From NCBI GenBank assembly GCA_021786215.1, contig JAJYNT010000092.1, positions 1 through 5,766 on the forward strand: DNA of 5,766 bases, in the 5' to 3' direction. This stretch comes from Chloroflexota bacterium (GTDB taxonomy: Bacteria > Chloroflexota > UBA6077). The translations under genes and the position numbers were made by a program. Shown here piece by piece: positions 1 through 5,766 of the stretch. Numbering within the stretch: position 1 is the stretch's first letter; the number at the start of each line of letters is the position of its first letter. The notes beneath the pieces are model-generated. The model did no database searches. It saw only the letters and a program-made list of their open reading frames with translations, and was not told where the DNA came from.

Positions 1-287
1 CTGCAAGCGCCCAAGGTGCTCCTCTCCAACTATCCTCACCTCACCATCATCATCCCCTTGGATAGACCCACGGCCCGTAGGGCCGCCGAACTGAGAGCAA
101 GCTACCGCCTCTGTTTGAGGACCCATCCATTACAGCTGAAGTGCTGACACGGACGAGGACTAGGGTTCAGTTTCGGGCTGTGGACAGCAACCGGCGTCCA
201 ATCAAGGTTGAGATGGCAATTGCCAGCGTCCAACTCGAGGCCAATCCATAGAGGAACAGGCACAAGGCTCTTGGAGGCTCGGAGTAG
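1..287. other. Stretch without a supportable gene
   Basis: I see no gene that I can defend here. Two plus-strand open segments exist. One is open from the window edge to a TGA at 145-147 (48 codons, no start visible), which could be the tail of a gene starting outside the window. The other runs from 81 to a TAG at 249-251, is bounded by stops and has no convincing start or ribosome binding site. Neither product resembles a family I recognise. A small hairpin (6-bp stem, 3-nt loop, GGCCC/GGGCC core) lies at 71-85 without a T-run. Because a permease tail follows at 288, this stretch may be decayed coding DNA, but that is inference. Confidence 0.4.
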
Positions 288-392
288 ATGAATGCGGCGG
301 CGGTGCCGGGCAGAGTGCCGCCGATCCTCTTTGCGCTGCTGCTCCAGAAGTACATCGTCAGCGGCCTGACGGCGGGAGCTGTGAAGGGGTAG
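288..392 (+). pseudogene. C-terminal remnant of a carbohydrate ABC transporter permease (MalG/UgpE type)
   Basis: The frame from 288 to the TAG at 390-392 encodes about 34 residues that read as the extreme C-terminus of a binding-protein-dependent sugar permease. They comprise an AAAV start, a PPILFALLL final membrane-helix segment, and the ending QKYIVSGLTAGAVKG. The last block matches the well-known QRYFVxGLTAGAVKG terminus of the MalG/UgpE/AraQ-like inner-membrane subunit that imports sugars with a second permease, a solute-binding protein and an ATPase. An intact protein has about 270-300 residues. Here an in-frame TAG at 285-287 lies directly upstream, and none of the three plus frames before it gives membrane helices or an obvious EAA loop. 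The ATG at 288 is probably the fortuitous survivor of an internal codon. I call it a truncated gene remnant. A frameshifted gene or assembly error upstream is the alternative, though the missing helices argue against a single frameshift. Confidence 0.72.
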
Positions 393-711
393 AGTCATCT
401 TAGCGCCGTCCCTCCTGCCAATGAAACGCTCCCGCGCGCTGGATTAGCCGGCACTCAGCTGCGTCATCTGTCCCACAGCAGATCCTCTCCCCTCACAGCC
501 TGACACAGCTCTTTCTGCATGGCGAGGTCCACAACCATCATGTTTTCGCTATTGATACTATGTTGTTCTACTACTTGCATATGTGCTATGCTCCATCTAT
601 CATGAACATGCTGATTGTTGCCTTACATCTCATTATCAGCAGGACCAGGGTGGAGTGAACTGACGGATTCCAATGGGCGAGCCCAAGTCTTTGGAAAGGG
701 GTGGCTGAGCA
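393..711. other. Non-coding leader region upstream of the protease gene
   Basis: No coding sequence is supported here. The first part (about 393-527) is mixed sequence without a motif I recognise. From about 528 to 642 the composition shifts sharply to AT-rich against a GC-rich background, as expected for a promoter or leader. The end of the region carries the likely ribosome binding site of the protease gene. A short plus-strand frame starting at 615 runs into the protease gene in another frame and is a shadow. Confidence 0.5.
552..592 (+). promoter_or_regulatory. Possible promoter for the protease gene (weak sigma-70-like match)
   Basis: Within the AT-rich island, TTGATA at 552-557 matches the -35 consensus at five of six bases. 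At 17 nt spacing the next hexamer, TTGCAT (575-580), is a poor -10. A better -10-like hexamer, TATGCT (587-592), lies 18 nt after a weaker TTGTTC (563-568). Either pairing would give a leader of roughly 100 nt or more before the GTG at 712. The base-composition shift is clear; the exact elements are a guess. Confidence 0.25.
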
Positions 712-714
712 GTG
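693..714 (+). promoter_or_regulatory. Ribosome binding site and GTG start of the protease gene
   Basis: A purine-rich GGAAAGGGG at 693-701 lies 10 nt before GTG at 712-714. An in-frame TGA at 706-708 rules out any earlier start. The next in-frame Met is about residue 90, beyond the signal peptide, so GTG 712 is the only start that keeps the export signal. The Shine-Dalgarno match is moderate, not perfect. Confidence 0.6.
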
Positions 715-3700
715 AGCAAAGGGTCTCCTCGTTCCGCACTACTGACATGGCCGGCCATTATCTCCGTGATCCTGGCTCTTCTCTTCCCGGGGTCGCCACA
801 GACGAGTTACGGGAAGGAGCCGGATGGGGGGCCAACCTCCTATTCGCAACAGGCTGCACTTCACGGCAAACGCCCCCCTAAGCCACCATCTCTCGTCAAG
901 TCGCGCTCCAAGCTGGACTCTCGGCTCTCCTCTCTCGCCACGAACCGCACCCAACCGCACCTTGCCCAACCCGATGCGATGCAACCGGGGGGCGGCAGGG
1001 TTGCCGGCAGCCCCGTTCGGGTTCTCGTCAGGGGCGCCGGCAACGACGGAGGCAGGGCGCAGGCCGCGGTGATCAAGGCCGGTGGACGAGTGGAGGCCGC
1101 CTATGGGGGACTGGTCCGAGCGCTCGTGCCAGTAGACGCCCTGGACGCGCTGGCCGCCGGCAACGAAGTGACCTCCGTCGACCTACCTGTTCTTCCCGAG
1201 CCGGATATGGTGCAGGGTGAGGGCATCGCCGCGACCAATGCGGGAAACTGGCAGGCCGCAGGAATAACCGGGGCAGGGGTCAAGATCGCCATAATCGACA
1301 TCGGGTTCGCCGGCCTCGCAGAACGGCAGGCGACCGGCGAGATTCCTACCGGGGTAACCGTGCAGGATTTCAGCGCGGGGGCTTACACCACCGAATCCAG
1401 CCACGGAACCGCGGTGGCTGAGATCGTCCACGGAATGGCTCCGGGCGCCAGCCTCTACCTACTCCGCATTTACGACTTGGTCAGCCTCGGTCAGGCCAAG
1501 GACTACTGCAAGAGCAACGGAATTCAGATCGTCACTCAGTCTCTCAGCTGGTTCACGACCGGACGGGGAGACGGCAATGGCGCGGCCGGCACCCTGGACA
1601 GCATAGTTGCCGATGCCAGAGCCAGCGGGATCCTCTGGGTAAACTCAGCCGGAGACTACTCCCGCAGCCATTGGGGCGGAAGCTACGTCGACACCAATAC
1701 CGACGGGTGGCACGATTTCGCGACGGCAACCGACGGTTCCACGGACGAAGGCAACACAGTCAGCGTTCCCAATGGAGCCGAGATACGGGCATGGCTGCGC
1801 TGGGACGACTGGCCGCTATCGGCCAAGGACTACGATCTCTACCTGATTAAGGCAAGTGGCAATGAGATCGTGGCATACTCGACCCGCAAACAGAACGGCA
1901 CTATTGACCCCACCGAGTACCTGGATTACACCAACAACACGGGGTCCACCCAGGACTTCTACCTGGCCATTTACAGTCCGAGCGACGCGCCCACTCCAAC
2001 CCCCACCCCAACCGTGACGCCAACCCCAACGGCAACGGCCATAGCTACTGCCACGAACACGCCTACAGCTACCGCGACAGCTACGTACACACCAACGCCA
2101 ACCCCGACGGCTACAGATACGCCGACACCAACCAATACGCCGACAATCACCCCGACCGCCACTGAAACTCCAACAGCTACCAATACGCCAACCATCACCC
2201 CTACGGCTACCAGCACGCCCATCCCTACCAGCACGCCGACCATCACCCCGACCGCCACTGAAACTCCAACAGCTACCAATACGCCAACCATCACCCCTAC
2301 GGCTACCAGCACGCCCATCCCTACCAGCACGCCAACCATCGCCCCGACAGCGACTGAGACACCAACAGCTACCAATACGCCAACGGCGACCGCGACAGTC
2401 CCGACGGCAACTCCGACCGATACGCCAACCATCACCCCGACAGAGACGTCGACAACCGCGCAATTGGCTCCTCAGAGGGCTGTCCTGATGGTTGCCTACC
2501 AAGCCGCTCCGACTGTTACGCCGAAGTTTTCCCCCAGAATGGACCTCTTCGTCGAAGCCTCCTACAGCCTGCAGTACGCTACCGCCGCGGGCAGCGTGGC
2601 AGAGCCGGCCACCTCCCAGAGCGTCGTCTCCGCTGGCGCCGTTTACTGGAAGAGTGACGCGCTGGAAGCGTACAGTTCCCAGGGACCGACCATAGACGGC
2701 CGTATCAAGCCCGACATCGCGGGGCCGGACGGTGTAGCCTCCGCCACATTCTCAGGCGGGTTCTACGGTACCTCCGCCTCTGCTCCCCACGTCGCGGCCG
2801 CAGCCGCCCTGGTGAAGCAGGCCAACCCCGGCTTCGGTCCGGCCGATCTGCAATCCTACCTGGAGGGACGAGCACTCGACCTCGGGACGGCCGGCAAGGA
2901 TAACCTGTACGGGGCCGGCGCCCTGCAGCTGCCCAAACTTCCGACGCCGACCCCCACCACCCCACCGGCTGGCAGTGGTAATGGAGGAGGTGGCGGCGGA
3001 GGTGGAGGTGGAGGTGGCGGCGGAGGAGGCGGCGCGTCGTCCGAGGCGACGGCTACCCCTACTGCCACCCCGCAGGTGGCGGGAGTCACCCCCGCCGTTC
3101 CTACTACCACGGCCACGGGACCATACTCCGGCGCCATCGACAGGACGGCGCCGGTGGTTCCAGCCCCCGCGGCTAACATTCAGGCGGTGATACCTTCCGC
3201 ACCTCCCGGTGGCGTGGCGCCCGTTTCACCGGGTGGGACAATCGCCCTCATTCCACCGACGCCTGGAATAGCGTCGGTTGGGGGAAGCTTCGCCCAAGGG
3301 CCGGCTGCTGGGGCTACCATGGTCTTCAAAATAAGCAACCAGGGATTGGACGGCCAGCTTCAGCCACTCGTTGTGAGGTTCGAGCCAATCTCAACCCTTC
3401 CAGCCAACACCTCTCTTCCTCCAAACAGCGTCGTGATCAGGGTGTTCAGCCTGGAACTGATGAATTTCGACCCCAACTCCAATAGCGCCACGGCGATGAC
3501 CGATCAACAGAAGGAGTCGACCTCCCCGCTTGTCCTAACCACCGGTCTCAGCGCCTCGGAGTACAACGCCCTGCCCACCCTTCCTGATGGCTCTCGAGAC
3601 AGCTCCAGCTTTGCCCTCCTCAGGGTAAGACCCGACGGACAAACCGTGTTCATCCCCACCGTCTGGATGGCTGATCCGGCGCCTTACGGTTCGATGGTGG

Positions 3701-4536
3701 CGGAGTTCCAGGCCAGGTCGCTGTACGTGATGGCAGTGCTACCCCAAACGGCCAGGAGCGTCCCAGCAGACGAGAGGTACTTCCCCCAAACAGGCTTCAG
3801 GGTGAACCTGGATAGCTTCTGGAGCTACTTCCAGCGGCGGGGAGGTGTGAGGAGTTTCGGCTACCCGGTATCGAGGGAGTTCACCTTGCGTGGCTTCACG
3901 GTGCAGCTGTTTCAGAGGGGAATGCTGCAGCTGATGGCCGACGGCTCGGTCGCCACGATGAACTTGCTGGATAGCGGACTGATGGGCTTCACCCGGATAA
4001 ACGGGAGCAGCTTCCCACCGGCCGAGAAGCCTCTTCTGGATAGCGCACCATCACCCGCCGATCCCGCGTACGCCGATAAGGCCATCGCTTTTCTTAGAGC
4101 CAACGTTCCCGACCAATGGGAGGGGCAGCAGGTCAACTTCCTGCAGAGCTACCTCTCGATGGTTAGATATGAGGACGCATATCCCAGGGGCAACGGCGAA
4201 CGTGCGCTGTTGCCACTTCTGAACCTAGAGCTGTGGGGTCTACCCACCAGCAGGCCGGCCCAAGATCCCAACAATCACAACTTCGTGTACCAGCGCTTCC
4301 AGCGGGGGATACTCCACTACGATGCCAGCACGGGGACCACTCAGGGCCTGCTGCTGGGCGACTACTTCAAGGCGATCATGACTGGAAGGAATCTCCCCAC
4401 CGATCTGGAGAATGAGGCGAGGGGAAGTAGCTTCTACCGCCAGTATGACCGGAGCCGGATGCTCATGCTGACAAGGGGGACGAATCCGCCGGGGAGCCAT
4501 CTGACGGATGTCTTCGAGCCCGAGAGAACTCAGTGA
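712..4536 (+). CDS. Secreted multidomain subtilisin-like serine protease (peptidase family S8) with Thr-Pro and poly-Gly linkers
   Basis: Likely an exported endopeptidase of 1274 residues. A signal peptide (charged start, hydrophobic core about 9-27) and a Pro-rich spacer precede an I9-like propeptide segment (about 102-163). The S8 triad is visible: Asp196 in AIIDIG, His231 in SHGTAV, Ser688 in GTSASAPH, with SSQGPT and GRIKPD before the Ser. The block usually read as SAGN is SAGD (Asp315). A beta-sandwich-like insert (about 318-425, HWGG and DYDLYL) is broken by a Thr-Pro linker (427-583) and seems to resume at about 609. After the catalytic domain come a TP stretch, Gly17 (758-774), a Pro/Thr-rich linker, a beta-rich region (about 870-1011) and a two-part C-terminal module (about 1022-1274). 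I see only one Cys and no LPXTG or C-terminal membrane helix, so release from the cell is likely. Substrate unknown. The family call is firm; activity is uncertain because of Asp315. Confidence 0.93.
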   Translation: MSKGSPRSALLTWPAIISVILALLFPGSPQTSYGKEPDGGPTSYSQQAALHGKRPPKPPSLVKSRSKLDSRLSSLATNRTQPHLAQPDAMQPGGGRVAGSPVRVLVRGAGNDGGRAQAAVIKAGGRVEAAYGGLVRALVPVDALDALAAGNEVTSVDLPVLPEPDMVQGEGIAATNAGNWQAAGITGAGVKIAIIDIGFAGLAERQATGEIPTGVTVQDFSAGAYTTESSHGTAVAEIVHGMAPGASLYLLRIYDLVSLGQAKDYCKSNGIQIVTQSLSWFTTGRGDGNGAAGTLDSIVADARASGILWVNSAGDYSRSHWGGSYVDTNTDGWHDFATATDGSTDEGNTVSVPNGAEIRAWLRWDDWPLSAKDYDLYLIKASGNEIVAYSTRKQNGTIDPTEYLDYTNNTGSTQDFYLAIYSPSDAPTPTPTPTVTPTPTATAIATATNTPTATATATYTPTPTPTATDTPTPTNTPTITPTATETPTATNTPTITPTATSTPIPTSTPTITPTATETPTATNTPTITPTATSTPIPTSTPTIAPTATETPTATNTPTATATVPTATPTDTPTITPTETSTTAQLAPQRAVLMVAYQAAPTVTPKFSPRMDLFVEASYSLQYATAAGSVAEPATSQSVVSAGAVYWKSDALEAYSSQGPTIDGRIKPDIAGPDGVASATFSGGFYGTSASAPHVAAAAALVKQANPGFGPADLQSYLEGRALDLGTAGKDNLYGAGALQLPKLPTPTPTTPPAGSGNGGGGGGGGGGGGGGGGGASSEATATPTATPQVAGVTPAVPTTTATGPYSGAIDRTAPVVPAPAANIQAVIPSAPPGGVAPVSPGGTIALIPPTPGIASVGGSFAQGPAAGATMVFKISNQGLDGQLQPLVVRFEPISTLPANTSLPPNSVVIRVFSLELMNFDPNSNSATAMTDQQKESTSPLVLTTGLSASEYNALPTLPDGSRDSSSFALLRVRPDGQTVFIPTVWMADPAPYGSMVAEFQARSLYVMAVLPQTARSVPADERYFPQTGFRVNLDSFWSYFQRRGGVRSFGYPVSREFTLRGFTVQLFQRGMLQLMADGSVATMNLLDSGLMGFTRINGSSFPPAEKPLLDSAPSPADPAYADKAIAFLRANVPDQWEGQQVNFLQSYLSMVRYEDAYPRGNGERALLPLLNLELWGLPTSRPAQDPNNHNFVYQRFQRGILHYDASTGTTQGLLLGDYFKAIMTGRNLPTDLENEARGSSFYRQYDRSRMLMLTRGTNPPGSHLTDVFEPERTQ
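1990..2460 (+). repeat. Thr-Pro-rich low-complexity linker inside the protease catalytic domain
   Basis: Residues about 427-583 consist almost wholly of Thr and Pro with Ala, Asn, Ser, Ile and a few acidic residues, in TPT-type short repeats. Such linkers usually join separate domains of secreted proteins and are often O-glycosylated. This one lies between the His/oxyanion part of the S8 fold and the catalytic Ser. The DNA periodicity also creates long Val/Gly-rich frames on the opposite strand, which are artefacts. Confidence 0.9.
2146..2384 (+). repeat. 96-bp tandem repeat (two near-identical copies plus a diverged partial third)
   Basis: Copy 1 spans 2146-2241 and copy 2 spans 2242-2337. 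By eye they differ at a single base (G at 2238, A at 2334). A diverged partial third copy runs from 2338 to about 2384. The period is 32 codons, so copy-number change keeps the reading frame. The encoded unit contains [11 protein letters not shown] and [10 protein letters not shown] blocks. The near-identity at the DNA level points to recent duplication rather than only amino-acid bias. Confidence 0.88.
2983..3033 (+). repeat. GGN trinucleotide tract encoding 17 consecutive glycines
   Basis: Seventeen consecutive GGN codons (GGA, GGT and GGC mixed) encode Gly 758-774, right after the catalytic domain and a short TP stretch. It is probably a flexible spacer between the protease domain and the C-terminal regions. 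The tract is slippage-prone but has mixed third bases, so it is not a pure microsatellite. Confidence 0.9.
3775..4533 (+). other. C-terminal two-part module of the protease (GYP / FQRG repeat)
   Basis: Residues about 1022-1274. The first part opens with YFPQTG, then [19 protein letters not shown] and LFQRGMLQ (FQRG at 1067-1070). The second has LWGLPTS (from 1174) and [14 protein letters not shown] (FQRG at 1196-1199). Both parts share a G-x-P-x-S segment followed by an FQRG-(M/I)-L block, suggesting an old internal duplication. I recognise the YFPxTG...GGxxxFGYPxS pattern as a recurrent module in Chloroflexota extracellular proteins. Its function, perhaps surface or polymer binding, is not known to me. 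Confidence 0.65.
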
Positions 4537-4584
4537 GTGCAGGCCCGACAGGTCATCCCACGAAGTGATCGACTGAGCATGTCC

Positions 4585-4627
4585 TTCCTGAAATTGGGCG
4601 GGGGTCTGCCCCCCGCCCAATTTGGAA
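4585..4627. terminator. Strong inverted repeat between convergent genes, likely bidirectional terminator
   Basis: A perfect 14-bp stem (arms 4591-4604 and 4610-4623, AAATTGGGCGGGGG and its complement) closes a 5-nt loop at 4605-4609. After a 2-nt bulge (4589-4590), TTCC at 4585-4588 can pair with GGAA at 4624-4627. The hairpin begins about 50 nt after the protease stop and lies about 8-12 nt after the end of the minus-strand gene, so it can serve both transcripts. T-runs are short on both sides (only the TTT of the arm on the plus strand), so it is not a textbook intrinsic terminator, but position and stability favour this role. Confidence 0.75.
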
Positions 4628-4635
4628 CGACGCAC

Positions 4636-5766
4636 TTACGCCATGTGGAGGTGGACACCCACCTGGGTGAAGGCATCGGGCACCACCAGCACCTTGGGAT
4701 TCTTGCCCACGTACCGCTCCGCCCGCTGCATGGCCTCCGTGAAGTCGTGTGTCGGGATGCAGCCCATGGAACGAGCGTAGCCGGGCTTCCTTGCCCCCGG
4801 CATGAAGACGGCGCTGGTTCGCTGATGGGCTATCGCCCCCATGGAGATCATCGACAGGGCATGGAAGGGATGGTAGGCATAGGAGAAGCGATACTTGTAG
4901 ATCCCCTCGGGATCGGTGGCCAGCTCCTCCTGGAAGCGCATCACCTCGCCGAAATCGGTGCACTCCTGTAGCCTGGCGTATGCCCCCCTGTAGCTGCCGA
5001 ACCACTCGTCGTTGAACCAGCCGTCGCAGATGGCCGGTGCGATGATCACCCCACCCTCGTTGAACACCCCATGGGCGCGGGTAAGCTGAGCCCCGATGGC
5101 CTGGAGCATCAGGATCGGGTTTGAGCCCATGCCGGGACCGTAGTGGAAGGAGCGAGGCAGGCCGTAGACCAGGATGTCCGCCTTCCGCTCCAGCTTCAAT
5201 TCCACGTTGGTCCGCCTGTCAGCCAGCTTCCAGCTCTCCTCCTGCACCGCATCGGGGGCTCCGGCGTACACCCCCAGCACCTGTGCCTTGGTCCCCGTCA
5301 CCGCGTCAACCACGAAGAGCCGCTTGCCGATCCCCTTCTCGATAGCCTTCCCGATTGAGTCGAACTGCCGCCGCATCAGGCTGCCGGTCCCAACGGGAAG
5401 GAAGTCATCCCGATGCATTGTGGAGGGCGTGTGGTGGGAGGCGATGGAGCGCCAGCTGGTGAGCCCGGTGACGCACATCTTGTAGCCGCCGCTGTAGCCC
5501 CCGTAGGGGTTCCCCTGGACGTGGCCGATCAGGATCGGCAGGTCGCACTCCGCCATCTCGCGGTTGAAGGTGACAGCGTTGCCCATCTCATCCCTGCCGA
5601 AGTCCACCATGCCGGCCGGGTCCTCGGAGTCGTGCATCAGCAGCCGGTCGGGCCAGAACTGATCCACGATCTCGCGACCCAGATACCAGTTGAGCTCCTC
5701 CAGGGTGTTCTTCCGGTGGAGCCCCATGGCGCAGATCAGCTTGATGTCCTGGTCCCGAATTCCGGC
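4636..5766 (-). CDS. LarA-superfamily (DUF2088) nickel-pincer racemase/epimerase-like protein, N-terminus outside the window
   Basis: The minus-strand frame stays open to the window edge. The ATG at 5725-5727 is internal, because the 13 preceding codons read like the family's strand leading to the G-x-H-R motif (here CAMGLHRKNT). About 376 residues are visible; LarA proteins have about 420-430. LarA racemises lactate using a nickel-pincer (NPN) cofactor attached to a Lys, and relatives act on other 2-hydroxyacids. Counting from the internal Met, HR is at 4-5, the MHD His at 32, GGYSGGYK has the cofactor Lys at 83, and the nickel-ligand His is at 99, with the 16-residue Lys-His spacing of Lactobacillus LarA. 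Ten residues before the Lys, where LarA has catalytic His174, there is Asn73; around LarA Tyr294/Lys298 it has Leu208 and Gly212, with Gln209 kept. The substrate is therefore probably not lactate. No larB, larC or larE is in view. Superfamily call strong; reaction unknown. Confidence 0.85.
   Translation of the reverse strand, partial: AGIRDQDIKLICAMGLHRKNTLEELNWYLGREIVDQFWPDRLLMHDSEDPAGMVDFGRDEMGNAVTFNREMAECDLPILIGHVQGNPYGGYSGGYKMCVTGLTSWRSIASHHTPSTMHRDDFLPVGTGSLMRRQFDSIGKAIEKGIGKRLFVVDAVTGTKAQVLGVYAGAPDAVQEESWKLADRRTNVELKLERKADILVYGLPRSFHYGPGMGSNPILMLQAIGAQLTRAHGVFNEGGVIIAPAICDGWFNDEWFGSYRGAYARLQECTDFGEVMRFQEELATDPEGIYKYRFSYAYHPFHALSMISMGAIAHQRTSAVFMPGARKPGYARSMGCIPTHDFTEAMQRAERYVGKNPKVLVVPDAFTQVGVHLHMA

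Noticed and set aside
71..85. Small hairpin as a terminator
   Set aside because: Only a 6-bp stem, no T-run, and no supported gene end nearby.
1..147. Open plus-strand frame from the window edge, with an IIIPLDRP segment resembling the ILPLxxP motif of ABC permeases
   Set aside because: The spacing to the GLTAGAVKG end is somewhat too long (about 114 versus 90 codons in MalG), the frame differs from 288-392, and the following residues are charged rather than membrane-spanning.
102..398. Minus-strand frames of 98 and 62 codons across the upstream region
   Set aside because: They lie opposite the permease remnant, which gives a recognisable protein on the plus strand. Their products show no family resemblance and no ribosome binding site was seen.
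615..881. Plus-strand 88-codon frame overlapping the protease start
   Set aside because: It overlaps the signal-peptide region of the protease in another frame and has no recognisable product.
2146..2337. Repeats considered as a CRISPR array
   Set aside because: The units are directly adjacent, in frame, 96 bp long and without unique spacers; they are coding repeats.
1816..2502. Long minus-strand frames (228 and 154 codons) opposite the Thr-Pro linker
   Set aside because: Their Gly/Arg/Cys- or Val/Gly-only composition is the mirror of the ACN/CCN codon repeats of the protease gene; no start signal or family match.
4537..5005. Plus- and minus-strand alternative frames over the LarA homologue's 3' half
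   Set aside because: Shadows of the strongly supported LarA-like reading frame.

Overview
The window looks like high-GC chromosomal DNA from a Chloroflexota-like (Thermomicrobia-type) bacterium. This is an inference from protein style: a large secreted subtilase with long Thr-Pro linkers and a C-terminal GGxxxFGYP / FQRG module, a combination I associate with that phylum. No rRNA or other marker gene is present to prove it.

Layout. Positions 1-287 hold no gene I can support. Positions 288-392 (+) encode the last ~34 residues of a MalG/UgpE-type sugar ABC transporter permease, directly behind an in-frame stop, so this is a gene remnant. Positions 393-711 are non-coding, with an AT-rich island (about 528-642) that probably contains the promoter of the next gene. 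Positions 712-4536 (+) encode a 1274-residue secreted S8 (subtilisin-like) serine protease. Its catalytic domain is interrupted by a ~157-residue Thr-Pro linker carrying a near-perfect 96-bp tandem repeat. A 17-Gly tract, a Pro/Thr-rich linker, a beta-rich middle region and a two-part C-terminal module follow. Positions 4585-4627 form a strong inverted repeat between convergent genes, likely a shared terminator. Positions 4636-5766 (-) encode most of a LarA-superfamily (nickel-pincer lactate racemase-like, DUF2088) protein whose N-terminus lies outside the window.

The two real genes converge and share no evident pathway. The protease acts outside the cell and the LarA homologue in the cytoplasm. 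The most notable points are the linker placed inside the protease catalytic domain, the Asp at the usual oxyanion-hole Asn position, and the LarA homologue that keeps the cofactor Lys and metal His but appears to lack a catalytic His and the substrate-binding Lys. I found no CRISPR array, tRNA, rRNA or insertion sequence. Nothing here amounts to a clearly new multi-gene system.
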